DNA of 59,995 bases from Desulfarculus sp. GTDB lineage: Bacteria > Desulfobacterota > Desulfarculia > Desulfarculales > Desulfarculaceae. Location of the stretch: NCBI GenBank assembly GCA_016218705.1, contig JACRDC010000078.1, forward strand, positions 1-59,995, given 5' to 3'. Shown piece after piece: positions 59,669-59,995 of this stretch (positions are counted from its first letter, which is position 1; each line of letters begins with the position of its first letter). Under the pieces are notes generated by a model. It was not told the DNA's origin. It saw only the letters and a list, made by a program, of their open reading frames with translations, and searched no databases. Both the position numbers and the translations under genes were made by a program.

Positions 59669-59995
59669 CTAGCCCTTGATGATCCTTGGCAGCATCATGT
59701 GGTGGTGTGGGCAGAGGCTTTTGGGGTTCTGGTAGGCGGCCTCGGTGAAGGCCACCATGTAGTCGCGCAGGGAGGAGAACTTCACCACCTCGTCCACGAA
59801 GCCCCTTATGGCGCAGTAGGCGGGGCGCGATTTGTCGTAGTAGTCCTGGGCCAAGGCGTTCATCTTGTCAATCACCGGCTGGAGGTCCTTGCCGGCGTCC
59901 TTTTCCTTGACCAGGCGGCGGCTGAAGGAAGCGGCGGCGGCGGTCTCGCCGTGCATGACGTAGATCTCGGTGCAGGGGGTGCCCAGCGTGAAGGC
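59669..59995 (-). CDS. Carboxyltransferase C-terminus, glutaconyl-CoA decarboxylase alpha-like (partial)
   Basis: Only the last 108 codons are in the window; the gene continues past the right edge. The stretch SRPAYCAIRGFVDEVVKFSS, then LRDYMVAFTEAAYQNP and CPHHHMMLPRIIKG resembles the end of biotin-dependent carboxyltransferases, especially the alpha subunit of glutaconyl-CoA decarboxylase. It would remove CO2 from glutaconyl-CoA onto biotin in a sodium-pump or acyl-CoA carboxylase complex. The subtype is uncertain from this fragment. Confidence 0.65.
   Translation of the reverse strand, partial: AFTLGTPCTEIYVMHGETAAAASFSRRLVKEKDAGKDLQPVIDKMNALAQDYYDKSRPAYCAIRGFVDEVVKFSSLRDYMVAFTEAAYQNPKSLCPHHHMMLPRIIKG

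Overview
The window is about 60 kb of GC-rich (roughly two-thirds G+C), densely packed bacterial chromosome. Gene content points to an anaerobic deltaproteobacterium (Desulfobacterota), most likely a Desulfarculus-like sulfate reducer: a full dcw cell-wall/division cluster, a CheA-CheW-CheR-CheD-CheY-CheB operon, a selenocysteine-containing SelD beside a selenium-type LysR regulator, glutaconate-type CoA-transferase subunits and the end of a glutaconyl-CoA-decarboxylase-like carboxyltransferase. The genus is inferred from gene content, not proven.

Layout. 1-10 kb: tRNA-Pro, a Nudix CoA pyrophosphatase, a ParB-like protein, and the two CoA-transferase subunits, which are separated by a toxin-antitoxin-like pair, a GT-C-like membrane protein, a repeat element, an SGNH hydrolase and a secreted coiled-coil protein. 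A small sigma-54-type gene follows. 10-12 kb: a DhnA-type aldolase and a phosphodiester glycosidase. 12.7-29.8 kb: the minus-strand cluster mraZ-rsmH-ftsL-ftsI-murE-murF-mraY-murD-ftsW-murG-murC-murB-ftsQ-ftsA-ftsZ, mostly with 1-8 nt overlaps, driven by a consensus promoter with four 10-bp-spaced MraZ boxes. 30-40 kb: chemotaxis operon, an HsdR-N-like protein, a LysM protein, an HDOD-kinase fusion and a second CheW. 40-53 kb: methyltransferase-like membrane protein, purB, a lipoprotein, a PAS/GGDEF sensor, creatininase family, phasin plus UbiB kinase, and the LysR-selD pair. 53-57 kb: acetyltransferase, monooxygenase-like protein, ABC peptide-type permeases, and a metallo-beta-lactamase-fold protein preceded by what reads as a ribosome-mediated attenuator with an aromatic leader peptide.

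57.7-59.6 kb is the most striking part. A gene joins the C-terminal half of a phage Mu F-type (MuF) domain to a phospholipase A2 domain. It is followed by an AT-rich small membrane protein gene (candidate immunity) and by a separate gene encoding only the N-terminal half of a MuF domain. The unit is bracketed by 22-bp direct repeats, which suggests a polymorphic-toxin cassette that has been duplicated and rearranged.

The intergenic spaces carry several interspersed repeat families. The best resolved is a 160-205 bp element with TACCAA/TTGGTA ends and 3-bp target duplications. It is nested in copies of a second, larger structured repeat, and one uninterrupted copy of that repeat at 12.3 kb serves as the empty site. 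All calls come from reading the sequence; no database search was run.
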